Source: Bacteroidales bacterium (lineage in GTDB: Bacteria; Bacteroidota; Bacteroidia; Bacteroidales; ML635J-15). Taken from it: a stretch of DNA of 17,332 nt. Below are positions 15,285-17,332 of the stretch, in pieces (position 1 is the first letter of the stretch; the number at the start of each line of letters is the position of its first letter). The notes under the pieces are model-generated. The model saw only the letters and a program-made list of their open reading frames with translations, was not told the DNA's origin and made no database searches. The stretch is taken from the NCBI GenBank assembly GCA_017997855.1, contig JAGOEF010000012.1, positions 1-17,332 on the forward strand, written 5' to 3'. The translations under genes were made by a program, and so were the position numbers.

Positions 15285-17332
15285 ATGAAGCTATTTATCG
15301 GATATTTGCAAGTTTCACTGCTGCGATTGCCTGAATCAATGGTTTGCTTTATGCTGAACGTATTTTTATTCATGAGCATACCCTATGTTGCAAAAAGTCA
15401 ATGCAGCGGTGGTAATTTTGCCTCAACAATTAATCCTTCCATTTCGTGGCAGACAGTAAGCTGTAACACTTACTCATATTATACCTTCTCGGCCATTGCA
15501 GGGCAGAGTTTGGTGTTTTCTTTTTGTCAGGGTGGAGGAAGCAATTCTGTTGATACGCAGTTGGAGGTTCATAACAATTCAGGGGCTTCGATAGGATTTT
15601 ATAATGACGATAATTGCGGAACCGGTTCTGAAGTAAGCTTTACTGCACCCTCATCGGGAACCTACAGGATTTCGATTTACCGCTACGATTGTCAGACCAC
15701 TTCGGTTGCAGCCGGAACACTAGCCTATAAGGTTCTGATTCCCAACAATCAGGATTGTGTTGGTGCCATCACGGTTTGTCAGCCAACCTATTATCAGGAC
15801 CAGTCGTATTTCGGGCATGGTGCTATACTCGACTATACCAGTAACAACAATTGTCCGGGATTGTGCGTCGATAGCGAAGATCTTTCGGTATGGTACACTT
15901 TTCAGGTGCAGACATCGGGTGTGCTTGATTTCAGAATTACTGCGAATTTATATGAAAGCGATTATGACTGGGTGCTTATTAATTTAACCAACCACGATTG
16001 TTCGATTATTCCTTCTATCAACTCATATCCACAACTGATTACCAGTTGCAATGCAGCTTTCGATTATGGCCCGACCGGTGCCAATACACTTACTCCGAAT
16101 ACAGGCGATAACTGTCAGGGACCATCCACTTTGGGTGAGTATCCCATTAATAATCCGGCGATTAATGTTACAGCTGGGCAGATTTATTATCTGAATATTC
16201 AGAACTGGTCGGCTACACAGGGAGGATATACTCTTGATTTTTCGCATTCGACGGCAACAATTTTCGATAATTTTCCACCTGCTATCGATATGACTGTTCC
16301 ACCCGGATGCAGCGATAATTCATTCACAGTGTTATTTAACGAAAACATCGACTGCAGCAGTATTGGTTCTGGCGACTTTACGATTGTGGGTCCCGGCGGG
16401 CCGTACACAATTACTAATTTGTATGGTCCGGCGTGTAACATTGGTGGCAGCATGGAACGTGAGTTTATTATAACATTCAGCCCGGCACTTACTAGTTCGG
16501 GAAGCTATACTATATCGTACAACGGAAATGCCGAAGATATGTGTGGAAATATGTGTTCTCCTGATTCATGGACTTTTAATGTGATTCCCGAGCTTAGCAT
16601 GACCCTGAGCTCTGCTCCATCCAGCCTGAATCAGATTTTTTGTGCGGGAGCTTCAATTTCACCAATTACTTGGAACAGTTCCGGTGGAACCAATGTTAAT
16701 TTTACGGGTTTACCCCCTGGAGTCAGTGGGAATTTTTCGGTAGCAACAGGTGTAATTACTATCAGTGGAACTCCCGGTGTTACAGGAACTTTTAGCTTCA
16801 CGCTTACCCTGACGGGAAGTTGCGGACAGCAATCGGCAAACGGAACAATTACTATCGGTACTTCTGCCACTCCGGTTTTTACGGCATACGGACCCTATTG
16901 TGTTGGAACAGTACCCGCTGTACTTCCCGTGCTTTCGCAAAACGGAATTCAGGGTACATGGTCGCCTTCGTCGGTTAATACTGCTTCATCTGGTACATTC
17001 GACTATACATTCACCCCGACAGCGGGGCAATGCGCTTCACCGGTTACCATTTCGGTAACCATTATCGGAGGCCCACAGGCTGTTTTCGATCAGTTTGGGC
17101 CCTATTGTCCCGGCGCGCCGGCTGATATGTTGCCGGCAATTTCGAACAATGGAATTGCAGGGAATTGGTCACCCGCTGTAATTAACACCGCTGTCTCGGG
17201 AACTACAGCCTATACCTTTACTCCGTCGTCGGGAGTCTGTCCGGTTTCAGTAATTCAGAATATTGTAGTGGCAGAACCAATTCAGGTACAGGCAGTGGTT
17301 TCGCGCCCTGTAAACTGTATTGGGATAAACGG
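15285..17332 (+). CDS. Large multidomain secreted adhesin-like protein, 5' part only
   Basis: The frame is open from the ATG at 15285 through the last base, giving at least 682 residues; no stop is seen. A long signal peptide ends near VAKSQ (residues 35-39). Residues ~40-150 look like a bacterial pre-peptidase C-terminal-type beta-sandwich (YYTFSAIAGQSLVFSF ... APSSGTYRISIYRYD). Residues ~154-325 match a domain common at the front of giant Bacteroidota surface proteins (NNQDCVGAITVC, LSVWYTFQVQTSGVLDFRI, VTAGQIYYLNIQNWS). Residues ~326-430 form an Ig-like domain with many cysteines, and ~432-527 a putative-Ig domain (TGLPPGVSG, ISGTPG). Two ~68-residue repeats follow (529 and 597 onward; GPYC, WSP, YTFTP). 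The last residues resemble the start of an SprB repeat. A T9SS tail beyond the window is expected but not seen. Alternative starts at the Met codons 15339 and 15351 are possible. Confidence 0.87.
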   Translation, partial: MKLFIGYLQVSLLRLPESMVCFMLNVFLFMSIPYVAKSQCSGGNFASTINPSISWQTVSCNTYSYYTFSAIAGQSLVFSFCQGGGSNSVDTQLEVHNNSGASIGFYNDDNCGTGSEVSFTAPSSGTYRISIYRYDCQTTSVAAGTLAYKVLIPNNQDCVGAITVCQPTYYQDQSYFGHGAILDYTSNNNCPGLCVDSEDLSVWYTFQVQTSGVLDFRITANLYESDYDWVLINLTNHDCSIIPSINSYPQLITSCNAAFDYGPTGANTLTPNTGDNCQGPSTLGEYPINNPAINVTAGQIYYLNIQNWSATQGGYTLDFSHSTATIFDNFPPAIDMTVPPGCSDNSFTVLFNENIDCSSIGSGDFTIVGPGGPYTITNLYGPACNIGGSMEREFIITFSPALTSSGSYTISYNGNAEDMCGNMCSPDSWTFNVIPELSMTLSSAPSSLNQIFCAGASISPITWNSSGGTNVNFTGLPPGVSGNFSVATGVITISGTPGVTGTFSFTLTLTGSCGQQSANGTITIGTSATPVFTAYGPYCVGTVPAVLPVLSQNGIQGTWSPSSVNTASSGTFDYTFTPTAGQCASPVTISVTIIGGPQAVFDQFGPYCPGAPADMLPAISNNGIAGNWSPAVINTAVSGTTAYTFTPSSGVCPVSVIQNIVVAEPIQVQAVVSRPVNCIGIN
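16869..17276 (+). repeat. Two tandem Ig-like repeats of about 68 residues
   Basis: Unit 1 (about 16869-17072) and unit 2 (about 17073-17276) share, in order, F-x-x-F/Y-GPYC, a hydrophobic P-rich stretch, NGI-G-W-SP, IN/VNT, and YTFTP followed by a cysteine-containing turn and a beta strand. They belong to a widespread Bacteroidota surface-protein repeat. DNA identity between the units is only partial. Confidence 0.8.

Overview
The window looks like a chromosomal segment from a member of the Bacteroidota, probably a free-living or anaerobic Bacteroidales-type lineage; the exact taxon cannot be fixed from this sequence. The signs are an SprB-like repeat and a type IX secretion (T9SS) type A C-terminal tail, a carboxypeptidase-regulatory/plug/beta-barrel outer-membrane protein, a seven-TM AraC-type regulator, an isolated atpD-atpC pair with a short epsilon subunit, and promoter-like TAnnTTTG boxes. 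Coding density is high. All genes are on the + strand except one regulator near the right end.

Layout. (1) 1-1404: the 3' end of a nucleotide-sugar epimerase/decarboxylase, overlapping by one base a trans-prenyl diphosphate synthase. (2) 1505-3261: atpD and atpC of the F1 ATPase, followed by a weak terminator-like hairpin. (3) 3350-7806: a large outer-membrane beta-barrel protein of the TonB-receptor-like class, then a secreted protein with a T9SS sorting tail. (4) 7963-10837: thyA and folA (dTMP synthesis and folate recycling), followed by a lipoprotein of unknown function one base after folA, then a small exported protein. (5) 11036-13712: a polytopic GT-C-like glycosyltransferase, a 90-residue lipoprotein built from KYGxP repeats, and a radical SAM/SPASM enzyme. 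(6) 13776-15002 (- strand): a membrane-anchored AraC-family regulator. (7) 15285 to the window end: the first ~680 residues of a very large multidomain secreted adhesin-like protein that runs off the right edge.

The most interesting part is 12325-13712. The radical SAM enzyme closely resembles, from memory, the Bacteroidota group named the 'rSAM/lipoprotein system', whose partner is a small lipoprotein with YGxP motifs. Here the partner is unusually minimal: about 62 mature residues, no cysteine other than the lipidated one, and three KYGxP repeats. It could be a surface-anchored, post-translationally modified (RiPP-like) peptide whose chemistry and role are unknown. The family pairing is recognised, but this short repeat-only form and its modification are the open question.

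Elsewhere the genes are housekeeping (atpDC, thyA-folA, prenyl synthase) interleaved with envelope and secreted proteins. No tRNA, rRNA, CRISPR array, insertion sequence or phage gene was seen.
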